From Fomitopsis serialis (Eukaryota > Basidiomycota > Agaricomycetes > Polyporales > Fomitopsidaceae), in the NCBI RefSeq assembly GCF_022376445.1, contig NW_025955074.1, forward strand, positions 62,001-126,000: DNA of 64,000 nucleotides, in the 5' to 3' direction. Below, one piece after another: positions 10,800 to 23,519 of this stretch. How positions within the stretch are numbered: the stretch's first letter is position 1; each line of letters begins with the position of its first letter. The notes below the pieces were generated by a model, which worked only from the letters and a program-made list of their open reading frames with translations, had not been told where the DNA came from and searched no databases. A program made the position numbers and the translations under genes.

Positions 10800-13700
10800 T
10801 GAGGAGCAGCTTCACCCGCCGTAGGCTCGGCAGGTCGCGGACGCCCAATATGGGCGAGAGGGCTTGGTACATGTCTGGCAGGAGTGACCGCGATGGAGAC
10901 AAGCACTCGTGAGTTGTGTGCAGCTCGGTGCTCTGATCCAAGAAAGGGGCCACTGGCTGGCAGGCGCAGTCGTGGGGAGAGAACTCACGACGAGCCTGCC
11001 ATGTCATCTACGAGAGTTCTACGAGAGTGGATATGTGTATTGTGCCTTTGTCACTAGGATACGAAAAGTGTATTGACGTCCTCGCTATGAAACTTGCTCT
11101 GCTACTACTACTGCTATTACATATTGTACACTGAAGTGGACTGGTCGTGTTTTGTCTGGAACCCTACACCGCTGTGTGACCTGCGCCTGTCCTCACACCG
11201 TGTGGCGTGCAGTGTATTCGATTCGATTTCCACATTAGCTTGCATTATCTCACTTTGCTACGATTACATGGGTGTGCAATAACTTGCAAACAATTGGAAT
11301 GCCGATAACAAATCCGTTAGGGTTGTCAGCGTTGCTCGAATCTCCATCCAATCGGAAACCACTCCGGCCTGCTTCCCATGATCGAGTCGGACTGCCAATG
11401 CATTTGCAATTCACCGACTTTGCAGATGTCTGGCGGGCCCTCGCCAACGCCTCACCCCCGTTCTCAGCCTCCCACTGTCCATGGTCGCTGGAGCCTGTAA
11501 TAAAATCCTGCCTGGGCGGGGCGTCGAGGGATCGCGGTGCGATAAGAATAGTGTCGAACGAGGTACGGTGCCCTGATCTATAGATAGAACGACTCGCAGG
11601 CTCACTCCACAGGGCCCGCATCACTTGCACCTGCACGTCTCGCTGCGATGCGGCTTTGGTGCTCGCGCCCAGGCATGCCAGCTACATACAGCGCGCCGGT
11701 CGGATGCTCTGAACTCGGAGTCAAACACGCTCAGGCAGCGACGTGCGAGACTGGCACCGCTACCTCCGCTTTCTTCCTCTCGTCAGCCCTGTCCAGACGG
11801 CGCGGAAATGGCTGGGACTGCACTCGTGCATACTGCGGCCTCGCTCTTCGGTTACTTGGGGGATCTGCAGGACGCCCAGGAACGACCCCAGCTCGCCACT
11901 GACCCGCGAATATTCCAGGCTCGTAGGACCGGCCTTCTCCTTCTCCCAGCTATGGCGGGCTGGCACTCGCCGGGGGCGATACGCTGGTGGACTTCCCCGG
12001 GCCCCCGCGGCTGAACTGGAGAGGGCGCGGTGACCCTCCGCTGCGCTCCTGCGACGTTGCTTTGATGTTCGCCTCGGATGCATGCACGCGCTCGCGGACG
12101 GCAGGTCGGCAACCGAGCAACCGAGCAACAGGAAACTTGAAGGCGCGAAGGCGGAGGGACTCGGCCGTCGCGGCTTTTGCTCCCCGCTCGCCCACCTATA
12201 CTGAAGTTGACATCCGCCCGCGACGCCCCGGAGCCGGCGTCGGCCACCCTCGAGCACGGCCTCCTGCCGCGCACCGCACTACATAACTTGCTCCCTCCCC
12301 GGGCTCGCCCTTCGCAGCGAGACCGCGCAAGCTCACGCGCGGCGTCGTCGGGCCGGGGAAGGCTCTACGCTTTCGTATACCCGGGAGGACAAGTGCGCCG
12401 GCGGCAGCCGTATCAGTCCGCACTCTGAATCCGGGGCGTACATACGAGACGCGCCTCATCTAGGGGTCCGGAGGTGTTCCCGTACGTGGTGTGTGTATGC
12501 CTGTGGGTGGGCGTCGTCTGTCGGACCCGAAGCACCGCACGGGCGGGGCTGGGTCTGAGAACGGGTCTGCGCACCTGGGTCGTGATGCAGATGCCGCAGC
12601 CCGCCTCGGAGTCCTACCACGTACATACGTACGTGTACGCCGATGACTTGTGTGTGAACTTGTGATTTCATGCGTCCACTCGCGAACGGGTGTCTCCCCG
12701 ACTGCGACTGGCGACTGGGCCACCACGGAAGCATCTCACTCAACCAATGTGGAAGCGGCCGCTCGGCTGTAGATAGGTTCTACCCTCGCGATACGTGTCT
12801 GGCTCCCCCTCACCAAAGAGACGGCTCCACCGTGTTACGCCGCCGAGGGGAGGGCATAAGTACAAGAACCCACGATCAGCCTGCGGCTGACGCGTCGCCC
12901 TATCCACGACTGATGGCAGGAAGACACGGGGATCGAGCAGTGTTGCCGCGGGCCAGCATCGACACTCGACTCCGACCCGCGGCAACATTCCTCGCCGGCC
13001 AGTCCGAGTCCAGGGAGGCGGTCATGCACCGGGGAACCGTCGACGGGGAGGCCGAATGTCAGTACTTCAGTGGGGGCTGTGGTCACAGACGCACGCAAGC
13101 GCTCGCCCTACATGTGGGCTGTCGGTGCTTACGCGGATGTGTGGTGGGATTGACTTTGCTGAGACGCAACACGGATGCTGTATGACAGCCTGGACGGAGT
13201 CCTTGGGTGGGGGTTGTAATGGCGCAGTCGATTGTCTCCGCTGCCGGGCAAGGAGTCGGTCTCGGACGAACGCCTCGCGCCTGAGGAACGTGCTCGGGGA
13301 TGCCTGTCGGTATGAAGTAAGAGCTTGCGTCGGCCGCCACTGTGCACAGACAACCACAGGAGAGCGGTCCATACGTACTCCGAGTGTGCGTCTGACCATA
13401 CGATCACTCGATCGTGCGTCTCTGCATCGCCCCGGCAGGCCTGTCGTCTGTTCAGAGTCATTCTGTCGGCCTGCGCCGATGCAAACTCTGCTCTGGTTAG
13501 GTAGCGAGGGGGGGTGATGAGTAAATCATCGAACATAATCCTTGTCAGCGATGTATAGTATGATCACAGAGCGAACGTGAGGCATGACATCACACATTCT
13601 GTTGTCAGAGAACAGCTGGAATGCCTCGAGAGGTAAGGAGGGCTTGGACCAACGGAAGACGTACGAAGACGCGAGTCGACGCTGTGATATACCCCGATCA

Positions 13701-15970
13701 GAGTTCATCGCAATGTGCGCTTACCATCTGATAATGTAGCCCGCGCTCGCGGTGATGTCTTCGTTGTCGTCGACATCGCCTGCAGGCTCCAGAGTGAGGT
13801 AGCAGCACTCGACAGGTGATGACATGTAGGACTGCAGTCTCCGACCACCGTGAGGCAAACCTTTGAATGATGCAAGACTCGCCGTGCACGAGCAGGTTGG
13901 CGATGACACCATGAGTCGAGTGTCTAGAGCGAGTCGTAAGCCAGAGGATTAGTACTAACCTCGTCCAAAAACCACTCACGGGGGAAGGAAAGCGAGAAAG
14001 AGAGAGGGGGAGCGATAGCCCTCAGAGTCCCATGAGTCGTCCTAGCAAGCAAGAGACAAAAGCAAAAGGACCGGAAACCGCGCCCTACTTATCCCCGACT
14101 CCGAACTTGAAGGTCCGACCTTCCTGGAGGAATGTCGGTAGGCTGTCGTGAAAGCACGCGTGTGCGTGCCTCGATCCGAAGCTCGCAGAGTGAAGAGGGA
14201 GAGCGCGGATTGCCTGGGCAGAAAGGATCGAGGTTTCTGGCCCTTGATGACACCGGACGTGGACGAGGATGGGGTCATGCGGGTGGGATGTAGTGTATTG
14301 AGTATTAGCAGACGGGCTTCAGAGGCCGGCAAAGACTCGCCTGGGTACCGCAGAGCACGAAAGAGGATGATAGCGACTCGGGAGACTCAGGAGGTGAGAC
14401 CGTTTGCTGTCGTAAACCCGCGTTTGAATGCTTTGATTCGTACAAGGATCCGAGAAATGGAAAACAAGCATGCATGTGTTGGAACACCATGTCCCTGGAG
14501 GACACTGACCGCGGAGGTTGAGGGAGTTGTGCGGGACTGCATACGGGGCTGCAGTCTTGTGTTGGATATTGAGTAGACTGGGCTCCTGAGGCCGCCGAAG
14601 GCGAGTCGAGGCACAGGAGAACCCGCGCACAGATAGCCATGATATAGTGGTTGCTCGGGATTCTGTGTGAGGCACGCCTATGACTGAGGTGGATCAGTCA
14701 TTGCATACTATGAATAGGAAAAAACGAGCGCGGGCACCGAGTGCCAAGTACTTGCAATTTCATTCTGAGTCGGACCAAGAACGTCCGGGGATGCTGTAAA
14801 GATACCATACAACTATTCCTGGTGTCGAACCAACCACGAGTACGACGACTGCGTTGAGGACGACGATTGTGCGCCGGGGATCCTCGCGCCACGAAGACAG
14901 CGCTTTGCCCTGCCAAATATGCCCAGGTATGCCTTGTATATGCCCAAGTACTCAGTCTATCAGCATCAACGAGAGCAGGATCAAGCACATCGTGTCCAGA
15001 TCGGGTCCATCTGGCTCTCATGGCGGTGCTAATGTCCGGGGAATATATACGTATTAAGCTTGTCATCAGTGTAGTTCGACGTAAGGATAAATACACTCAC
15101 GAAACAATATAGCACACGAGTCGTTGACACGAGCACATTGGGCAAGGATTATTGAAACTCTGCGACGCCACTGGGCGCCGTATATGCCAGTGGTGGTTCC
15201 GAATAAGGCAGGAGGGTTGGATTTGCTTCAGCTCGGGGGCGGTGGCGCCAAATCTGCATCTCCGAGCGCCTATACACGTCAATCATCTCTTGTCTCATAC
15301 GCTCATCCCAGTCTTGATATTTTCCTCTCTCGTTGGACCCCGAGAATGGCACTGTGACCTCCGTGAAGCGGTAAGCGCTAGCTGAGGCTCTTCATTCAAG
15401 TTACCACTTGCCCAGTAACTCCCTGCCGGCTTGGATGGCCTTCATCTGATCCGACGGGGTGGGCGGTCGGAGGTGTGAGTACGTACCCCGTCGAGTCACT
15501 GCGAGAGATCATCGTTCATTCTTCGCCGCAGATAAATGCATTTGACAGTTCGTGTGTAATCGGAAACGAGCTAAGAACAAGAAGACCCTGCAATGAGAAG
15601 ATCTGTCATCCATTTGCACCGCCTACAGCCAACGATATCAGCACACCTCGCCCAGCCCGGTCGTGGATCGTAGGTCATGAGTCTCCTTGTGGGCTTGTTC
15701 AGGACCTCGAATGGCTGTTTCATATCGTTATTGGTGCTCAAACGGGTTAGCCTGTGCGATGATTAGCATTACATCCTCGTGTCGTCAGCCTTTGATAGAG
15801 CTGATTCTAGGGCCCATCAGCGGATACGTGATGAACCGACCAACGCAGAAATATCCTTCACAACGCACAAGCCGAGTGTCCCTGGCCCACGCGGTTCTTG
15901 ATACCGTACAGACACCTCCTTGGCGACGGATTTGGCTCCCCGCCTGGACGGGGCTTCTCGCTGTGCGCCT
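10800..15970. other. About 5.2 kb with no gene I can support
   Basis: Only short overlapping ORFs on both strands are present. The GC-rich part at 11640-12480 is open on several frames but shows no recognisable domain and no consistent splice pattern. No tRNA, rRNA or transposon terminus was recognised. Confidence 0.5.
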
Positions 15971-15980
15971 CGCACGCGAG

Positions 15981-15987
15981 TATAATA
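15981..15987 (+). promoter_or_regulatory. TATA-like box upstream of sedolisin 1
   Basis: TATAATA lies 53 bases before the start codon at 16040, a usual spacing for a fungal core promoter with a short leader. Confidence 0.45.
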
Positions 15988-16039
15988 AGCACATCCACCG
16001 AGGGAAACTCTTCGTGGTCCAGCGACCCTCACCTCCAGG

Positions 16040-18263
16040 ATGTCGCTCTCCACTCGCCTGGCCGCTCTCCTGGCCCTCGTCCTCTGCGCCGTTGCCATCC
16101 CCGCGCCCGTCGGCCATGTCGTTCACGAGGCACGCGACCACCTCCCGCGCGGATGGGCCCCCGTCCGGCGCGCAGAACCAGACATGGTCTTGCCCTTCCG
16201 CGTCGGCCTTGTGCAGCCCAACCTGGAGAGCATCGAGGAGTATATCATGGACGTCTCCCACCCCGACTCGCCTAACTACGGTAAGCACTGGAGCCCCGCC
16301 AAGGTCGCGTCGACGTTCCGCCCGACGAAGGAGTCCGTCGACACCGTGCACGGCTGGTTCACCGAGAGCGGCATCGCGCCAGAGCGCGTAAAGTCGAGCA
16401 CGGGCGGGAGCTGGATGAAGGTGAACGTGACGATCGAGGAGGCGGAGCGACTGCTTGGCACGGAGTACTACGTCTACCAGTTCGGTGAGGATGGCAGCCG
16501 CACGCACGTCGCGTGCCACGAGAAGTACCATCTTCCGGATCACGTCTCGAAGCATGTCGAGATCGTTTCGCCCACTCTTCACTTCGATACTACGCCCAAT
16601 GGTCCGGCTGGCTCGTGGCAGAAGCTCGGTGGCAGGGACTCACCTTCGACTGAGTCCTCCCACGCCATTGGCCAACCCGGGTTCGGTATCAGCTTCCCAA
16701 AGACCAAAGGTACTGTTCAGGTAGCTAGTATGTCTGATGATGCTTTCGACATGTTCAATGACGTCCTTTACAGAGTATTTTCGACCAGCTGGAGAACTGC
16801 GATGAGCAGATTGTCCCGAACTGCCTCCGTGCGCTGTATGACTTTGAGTACTACCCTCTCGTCCCGGAGAAGAACTCGCTTGCTATCAGTGAGTATGCAT
16901 CTTCTAACTCGCACCACATGCCACTAATTGGCCCATATAGTCGAGTACACTCCTCAGGCATACGTCGCGAGCGATCTGGACCTGTTCTTCAGCAACTTCT
17001 CGCCCAGCCAAGTCGGAGAGCGTCCTGTGCTCTACAGCATCGACGGAGGCTACGTCCAGACCGACTTCGGAGGTTTCGACTACAATGGCGAGTCCAACCT
17101 CGATCTGCAGTACGCCATGTCGCTCGTCGGCTCGCGGCAGTCCGTGCAGCTTTACCAGGCGGGCGACCTCTACGAGGGCGCGTCCTTCGGCAATCTCCTC
17201 GACGCACTCGACGCTTCGTACTGCACGTTCGATGGCGGTGACGACCCCGACTTCGACGCGACTTACCCGGACCCGTACGGCGGGTACGAGGGCAACGAGG
17301 ACTGCGGCACCGTTTCGCCCGCGTACATCATGTCGACGTCGTACGGTTACACGGAGGCGGACCTGACACCGGCGTATGAGCAGAGGCAGTGCGCTGAGTA
17401 TGCGAAGCTCGGCCTGATGGGTATAACGGTGCTCTTCTCGTCTGGGGATAACGGCGTTTCGGGCAATGGTGGCGTCTGCTTGGACGCTGACGGCCAGGAG
17501 GACTACGATGGAAACGTGTTCGCCCCGGGCTTCCCCGTAGACTGTCCGTACGTCACTGCGGTCGGAGCGACGCAGGTCAATCCGAACGCTACGGTGCGTG
17601 CGCATAGCGTCCTGAGGTGTCGTCCAGTGCTGATCCGGATTCGTAGGTCTTCGAGCCCGAGAGTGCCTGCGAGCAGGTCATCTACTCTGGTGGCGGCTTC
17701 TCGAACGTCTTCCCGATGCCATCGTACCAGGCCTCCGCGGTTGAGCACTACCTGACCAACTACCCGCCTGCCTACCCTTCCGGCACCTACAACGTCTCTG
17801 GGTCACGTGCGTACCCTGACATTGCCGCGAACGGGTGAGTTGCAGTCTCTCGCCATGTCGCATTGAACAGATAAAATGACGCATGGCTGCTCAGTGCGAA
17901 CTACATCGTTGCCGTGCAGGGCGAGTTCTACCTCGTCTACGGCACCTCGTGCGCCTCGCCCGTCTCCGCGGCGATCTTGTCCGCGATCAACGACGCTCGT
18001 ATTGCAATCGAGAAGTCGCCGATTGGGTTTATCAACCCTACGGTACGTCAGCCCATCATGGATTGACTACTCTGTGTGATTGCTCATGTGCACGGTAGAT
18101 CTACACGCCCTTGTTCATGGAGGCGTTTAACGATATCACGACCGGCTCCAACCCGGGCTGCGGCACGGAGGGCTTCTACGCCCAGCCAGGGTGGGACCCC
18201 GTGACGGGTGTGGGCACACCGAACTTTGCGAAGCTGCTCGGGCTTTGGCTCGCTCTTCCGTGA
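16040..18263 (+). CDS. Secreted sedolisin (peptidase S53, tripeptidyl-peptidase-like), copy 1
   Basis: Six exons (16040-16720, 16774-16888, 16941-17593, 17647-17834, 17895-18042, 18099-18263) give 649 residues with all phases consistent. The first 20 residues form a signal peptide. A pro-kumamolisin activation domain follows (about 35-190). The catalytic domain carries ESNLD (Glu and Asp of the S53 triad), SSGDNG (oxyanion Asp) and YGTSCASP (nucleophile Ser). The C-terminal [13 protein letters not shown] resembles the S53 calcium site. Such enzymes cleave tripeptides or internal bonds at acidic pH outside the cell; substrate is not inferable. It is complete, and its close paralogue lies inverted at 21287-23467. 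Confidence 0.93.
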
Positions 18264-18821
18264 TACTGGACACGATTCTTGCTGGACTTGTGCAACGGAC
18301 TTATGACTCGAAAACGTGTGGATTATTGGTAGCATGTGGTGCGTGGTGGTCCTTCCGAGTCTCGACGATAAGAGACAAGGACTTCGGACTTCTTGTGTGT
18401 GTGGCTTCGCGAGTTCTTGTATGAATGAAGGTGAGTTAATGAAATCACGAGATCATATTGAGTTCGTGACTATGCGCCTTACAACTCGGGTACGTAGACT
18501 AATATTGAAAGCCTCATCCTGTGTTCGATACTGAAGGTTGTTGCGAAGGAGTACAGTGACGGCGTAGCGCCTTGTTCGCGAGACGTAGGTTTTTTCGGAG
18601 CATCCGCGCGAAGGCTGACGATCGCCTCGCTGATATGGCATGCCCATTGCCCACAATGTTTGCTATCAAACCTTGTAACACTGAAAGGCAAAGCTTGTTC
18701 TGAACACTGGCACGACGACCTATGCTTCCACGCCCACCCACTCATAAACTGGGGCCCAGTACGTGCGCACGTTCCCAGCCCCTCGCCCTCTCCACCCTCC
18801 TGTCGGCCCTCGGGCGTTGCG

Positions 18822-20413
18822 ATGTCCCAGAGTCCTGCTGAATGCCAGGTCGCGGGCGACCCCTTCAATAAGCCTAATGCCGACATCGCCTTGCAGACGT
18901 CGGACGATGTCCACTTTTACGTGCACTTGGTCGTCCTCGGACTGACATCCGGCTTTTTCGAAGGCATGGAGAAGCTTCCCCAGCCTGCCGGCGGCAGCGA
19001 GCGGGCCATCATCAAGGTCTCCGAAGACAGCGCCACGTTGGATGCGCTCCTCCGCTTCATGTATCCCTGCGACAATCCGGCCATAGACGATGTCATGCGG
19101 ATCGGGGACATCCTGCGGGCTGCGGTCAAATACCAGGTGGACGACGCCGTCAAGCACTTGAAGAAACAGCTTTCGACGTTTGACGACCCGCTCCACGTCT
19201 TCACCGTCGCCTGCCTCGCTGATCTCGAGGACCTGGCATACCAGACCGCCATCGAGTGGTGTCAAGACGGCGCATTCGACCTCGAGGACACGTATGTACA
19301 GGAGATGGAGGCTCTTCCAGCTGGGACGTACTTCCGTCTCCTTTACTTCTGTGACGCTTTCAACCGAGGAGACGAGATCGCGGAGCATTGTTGCTTCACG
19401 CAGCCGCCTAGTGCCTCTGCCAGCCCTTCGGAGCCGTCGGAGACCTTCATCGTGCCCTCCCCATTTGATCGACCATCCGCACACGCAAATATCATCGTAC
19501 GCTCGGGCGACAAAGTCAACTTCTACGTAAACGAAGTCATTCTTACCCAGTTCCCGAGCAAGCTGGCGGTTCTCTTGCACGACGCCCGCAACAGCAGTCG
19601 TAAATCGCACGATGGCTACCACGTCCTGGATCTCCCTGAGGACGCGGCTTTCCTCCTTCCTCTACTCCAGCTCACCTATCCGGGACCAAGCCCTCATTTA
19701 CGTGACTGGCAAGTGCTCACCGCCGTCCTCGAGACAGCATACAAGTACGAGCTGGTGAGGGCTGCAGAGCTCGCAAAGAGCGCATGGTCGAAGGAGATCA
19801 AGGCCGAACCTGTGCGGTCGTACTTCGTCGCTGTGGAGCACGGCTGGGAAGCAGAGGCGCGGCTCGCAGCGAAGTGCGCGCTGCTCTGCCCCGAGGACAA
19901 GTACTACCCGGAGATGGAGCTCGTCTCCGCGAGCCATTACGACCGTTTCCTGCGATACCGCCAGCGATGCCGACGGAGCGTCATCGACGCGCGCCGTGCC
20001 TTCATCGACGACGTGTACATGCCGGGCTCGTCCATCGAGCAGAGGGAGGTATACGACACGTTCTGGCACAAGCACGACTGCTCGAATATGTTCCATTACA
20101 CGTTGCATGCTACGTGGGCGCGTGCGGGTGCGACGAGTCCCGGCTTGCGCTCGAGCCTGTGGTCGATGGCTGGCTCGATGCCACAGGAGTTCGGGCTTGG
20201 AGGCGAATGGCCGATGCATATGCACCAGCTTATGTCGTGTTTGAACGCATGGAACGGGCGCAATGGAGACCTCCTCGAGCTCATTCACAACTACGACAAG
20301 TGCGGCGGTCAGGCTATGAACGCTGTCGACCAGGTAAGCCCATAGTTGATTGATTATTCTGAAGGTTACTGTGCATGCTCACGTGCTTGATACAGTTGGT
20401 CCTTGAAGTTTGA
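18822..20413 (+). CDS. Two-BTB-domain protein
   Basis: Exon 1 (18822-20333) and a tiny exon 2 (20396-20413) encode 509 residues. I chose the ATG at 18822 (MSQSPAECQVAG); the frame is open further upstream but without homology. Residues about 20-120 form a BTB/POZ fold (DIALQTSDDVHFYVH, then FFEGMEKLPQP, then LLRFMYP). A second, weaker BTB-like unit starts near residue 220 (NIIVRSGDKVNFYVNEVIL). Proteins of this type are heavily expanded in Agaricomycetes; some BTB proteins recruit cullin-3, but no such partner is shown here. It sits between the two inverted sedolisin genes and is transcribed with copy 1. Confidence 0.88.
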
Positions 20414-21286
20414 CGTGCTATTCGTCGACACGTACATTCTGAGACGCGATAGCCGGGACATTCTGCTAGCAGTGCTGCGAGGAGTGCGAGAATTCATCGA
20501 AGTCGCTGAGACACGGGGGCCACCCACCGTGGGGCCGCTGACGTGGGGCGTCCGTGCCTCTGCGATGTTTCGATGAGTCTGTCTTTCCTTCCCCCGATGT
20601 AGTTCTGCTAGCAGGGTCCTGCTTAGTTCGCATCTTATTGCTCAACGTCACTTCCGATTATCTTGCTTACTAGTAGCTACCGCATCCTGAGTACCTCGCA
20701 CTGTCACCTCACGACGGATTGTACGATATGCATGGGTTACGTTGGCACTCCAACGGCAATACGCAGGGCTCAATTGGTTTCACAACTTGAATGAACACCG
20801 TTAGTGACAGCGCTGCCATCGACAGTGGAGGAGTCAACCGGGACCCATGCTGGACGGTCCAGGAGTCCACAGCCAACCCAGCTCTTAGAGACTATGCAAT
20901 CGTCACGGCTACCTTAACTAGTGGGCTATGTCCCTGCAAGTGCACTGATGAGGCGCACATTCGCTTACAGCAAATTCTTGCGAGATGTTGAGATGCGGCC
21001 ATTACATGGGTTCAACTTACCGATCGCAAAGCCAGTTGAATTGAGAAAGATGGTTTGGGTTAGAAGTCATGCAGAGCGTGGAGACGGTCCAAGTGACTGC
21101 TATATAGCAGCTACGTTGTGTCTAGCCAGTTCACAAAAAAACGCACGCATAAGCCCCGATGCCAGTCCGAGTCCCAACCGAAGCGAACGACAACACCGTG
21201 CAATACAGTCATATTTCCCCATGTTCCACAACGATCATCGTTCGAGCCCAATTCGTCAATGTCATCCGGTGCGCACCCTGGAGCAA
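20414..21286. other. Intergenic, nothing recognised
   Basis: This 0.87 kb lies between the 3' ends of the BTB gene and sedolisin copy 2, so it should hold two convergent 3' ends. No ORF or repeat stands out. Confidence 0.5.
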
Positions 21287-23467
21287 TCACGGAAGCGCGA
21301 GCCAGAGCGCGAGCAGCTTCACAAAGTTTGGTGTGCCCACACCCGTCACGGGGTCCCATCCAGGCTGGGCGTCAAAGCCCTCCGTGCCGCACCCAGGGTT
21401 GGAACCGGTCGTGATGTCGTTGAACGCTGCCATGAATGCAGGGGTGTAGATCTGCCACACGTATGAACAATCAGACAGCAGTGAGTAGGCAGCAGGTGCA
21501 CGTACCGTAGGGTTGATGAACCCGATAGGCGACTTCCCGATAGCGATGCGGGCGTCGTTGATGGCAGAAAAGATCGCAGCGGAGACCGGTGTCGCGCAAG
21601 ACGTGCCGTAGACGAGGTAGTACTCGCCCTGTACGGTGATGACGTATCTTGCACTTTGACACCCCGCATTCAATAGGCAAGCTGATGCATGGTGACTGAG
21701 ACGACTCACCCATTTGCGGAAATATCAGGATAGGCACGCGATCCGGAGGCGTTGAAAGTACCAACGGGGTAGTCGGGCGGATAGTTCGTCAGGTAGTGTT
21801 CGACAGCAGACGCCTGATAAGACGGCATTCGGAATACGTTTGAGAAACCACCTCCCGATTGGATCATCTGCGCGCAGGCGCTCTCAGGCTCGAGGACCTG
21901 TGCACAAGGATCAGCTATACACGGCATGCGAGAGCGCAGCGTCCACATACGGTAGAGTTCGGATTGACCTGGGTCGCGCCGACCGAGGTGATGTACGGGC
22001 AGCCGGCGGGGAACCCCGGCGCAAATACATGGCCAAACCAGTCCTCCTGGCCACTGGCGTTCAAGCAAGCTTCGCCGTTACCCGCAACCCCATAATCACC
22101 TGACGAGTAGAGCACCGTAACACCCATCAGCCCGAGTTTCGCGTACTCCGCGCACTGCCTCTGCTCATACGCGGGAGTCAATTGGACCTCCGTGTAGCTG
22201 TACGACGTCGATATGATGTGCGCCGGCGAGACAGTACCACAGTTCTCGCTGCCCTCGTACCCGTCGCCGTACGGGTCCGGGTACGTCGGATCGTAAGTCG
22301 GATCGTCGCCGCCGTCGAACGTGCAGTACGAGGCGTCAAGCGCGTCGAGCAGGGTGTTGAACGATGCGCCCTCATTGAGGTCGCCCGCTTGGTAGAGCTG
22401 CACTGGTTGCCGTGGGCCGACGAGCGCCATGGAATACTGCAGATCGAGGTTGGACTCGGCGCTGTAGTAGTAGCCGCCGTAGTTGGTTTGGATGTAGCCC
22501 CCGTCGATGCTGTTGAAAACGGGGCGCTGCCCGACCTGGCTGGGCGAGAAGTTGCCGAAGAACATGTCGAGATCGGTGGCGTTGTATGCCTGCGGAGTGT
22601 ATTCGACTAACATAGATGCTGATCAGCGGTGGGTAGGGCAGCGGAGAATAGGCAATTCCTACCGATCGCAAGCGAGTTCTTCTCCGGGACAAGAGGGTAG
22701 TACTCAAAGTCGTATAGAGCGCGGAGGCAATCGGGAACGATCTGCTCGTCACAGTGCTCCAGCTGATTGATTACGTTCTGAACGGTACCCTGGGTCTTTG
22801 GGAAGCTCGTACCGAATCCGGGCTGGCCAACCGCATGCGCAGAATAATTCGGGTTCGAAGTCTCGTTGTCCCTGCCACCAAGCTTCTGCCACGAGCTAGC
22901 AGGACCGTGAGGCGGTGTATCGAAGTGGAGGGTGGGCGAAACAATCTCGACATGCTTCGAGACGTGCTCCGGAAGATGGTACTTCTCGTGGCACGCGACG
23001 TGCGTGCGGTTGTCATCCTCGCCGAACTGGTAGACGTAGTACTCCGTGCCCAGCAGTCGCTCCGCCTCCTCGATCGTCACGTTCACCTTCATCCAGCTCC
23101 CGCCCGTGCTCGACTTCACGCGCTCCGGAGCAATGCCGCTCTCGGTGAACCAGCCGTGCACGGTGTCGACGGACTCCTTCGTCGGGCGGAACGTCGACGC
23201 GACCTTGGCAGGGCTCCAGTGCTTACCATAGTTGGACGAGTCGGGGTGGGAGACGTCCATGATGTATTCCTCGATACTCTCCAGATTGGGCTGCACGAGG
23301 CCGATGCGGAAGGGGAGGACCATGTCGGGTTCTGCGCGCCGGACGGGGGCCCATCCACGCGGGAGTTGGTCGCGTGCCTCGTGAACGACATGGCCGACGG
23401 GCGCGGGGATGGCGGTGGCGCAGAGGGCGAGGGCCAGGAGAGCGGCCAGGCGAGTGGAGAGCGACAT
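21287..23467 (-). CDS. Secreted sedolisin (peptidase S53), copy 2
   Basis: Five exons (23467-22663, 22606-21951, 21897-21710, 21653-21506, 21451-21287) give 653 residues. Signal peptide and pro-domain are nearly the same as in copy 1. Catalytic motifs are ESNLD, SSGDYG and YGTSCATP, so the enzyme should be active. The remaining introns sit at the same places as in copy 1, but the first intron of copy 1 (16721-16773) is absent here and the frame runs straight through. Divergence is spread over the whole protein, so the duplication is not very recent. The two genes are inverted relative to each other, tails facing inward. Confidence 0.93.
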
Positions 23468-23509
23468 CCTGGAGGTGAGGATCCGCTGCTTCAGGGATTA
23501 ATGAGATTG

Positions 23510-23516
23510 TTTTATA
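23510..23516 (-). promoter_or_regulatory. TATA box upstream of sedolisin 2
   Basis: On the - strand TATAAAA lies about 43 bases before the start codon at 23467, matching the position of the TATAATA of copy 1. The short CTCACCTCCAGG leader before the ATG is also shared. Confidence 0.5.
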
Positions 23517-23519
23517 CTG

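Noticed and set aside
11640..12470. Overlapping ORFs of 80-165 residues on both strands
   Set aside because: They are open because of GC-rich composition; no domain, no consistent splice sites and no preferred strand.
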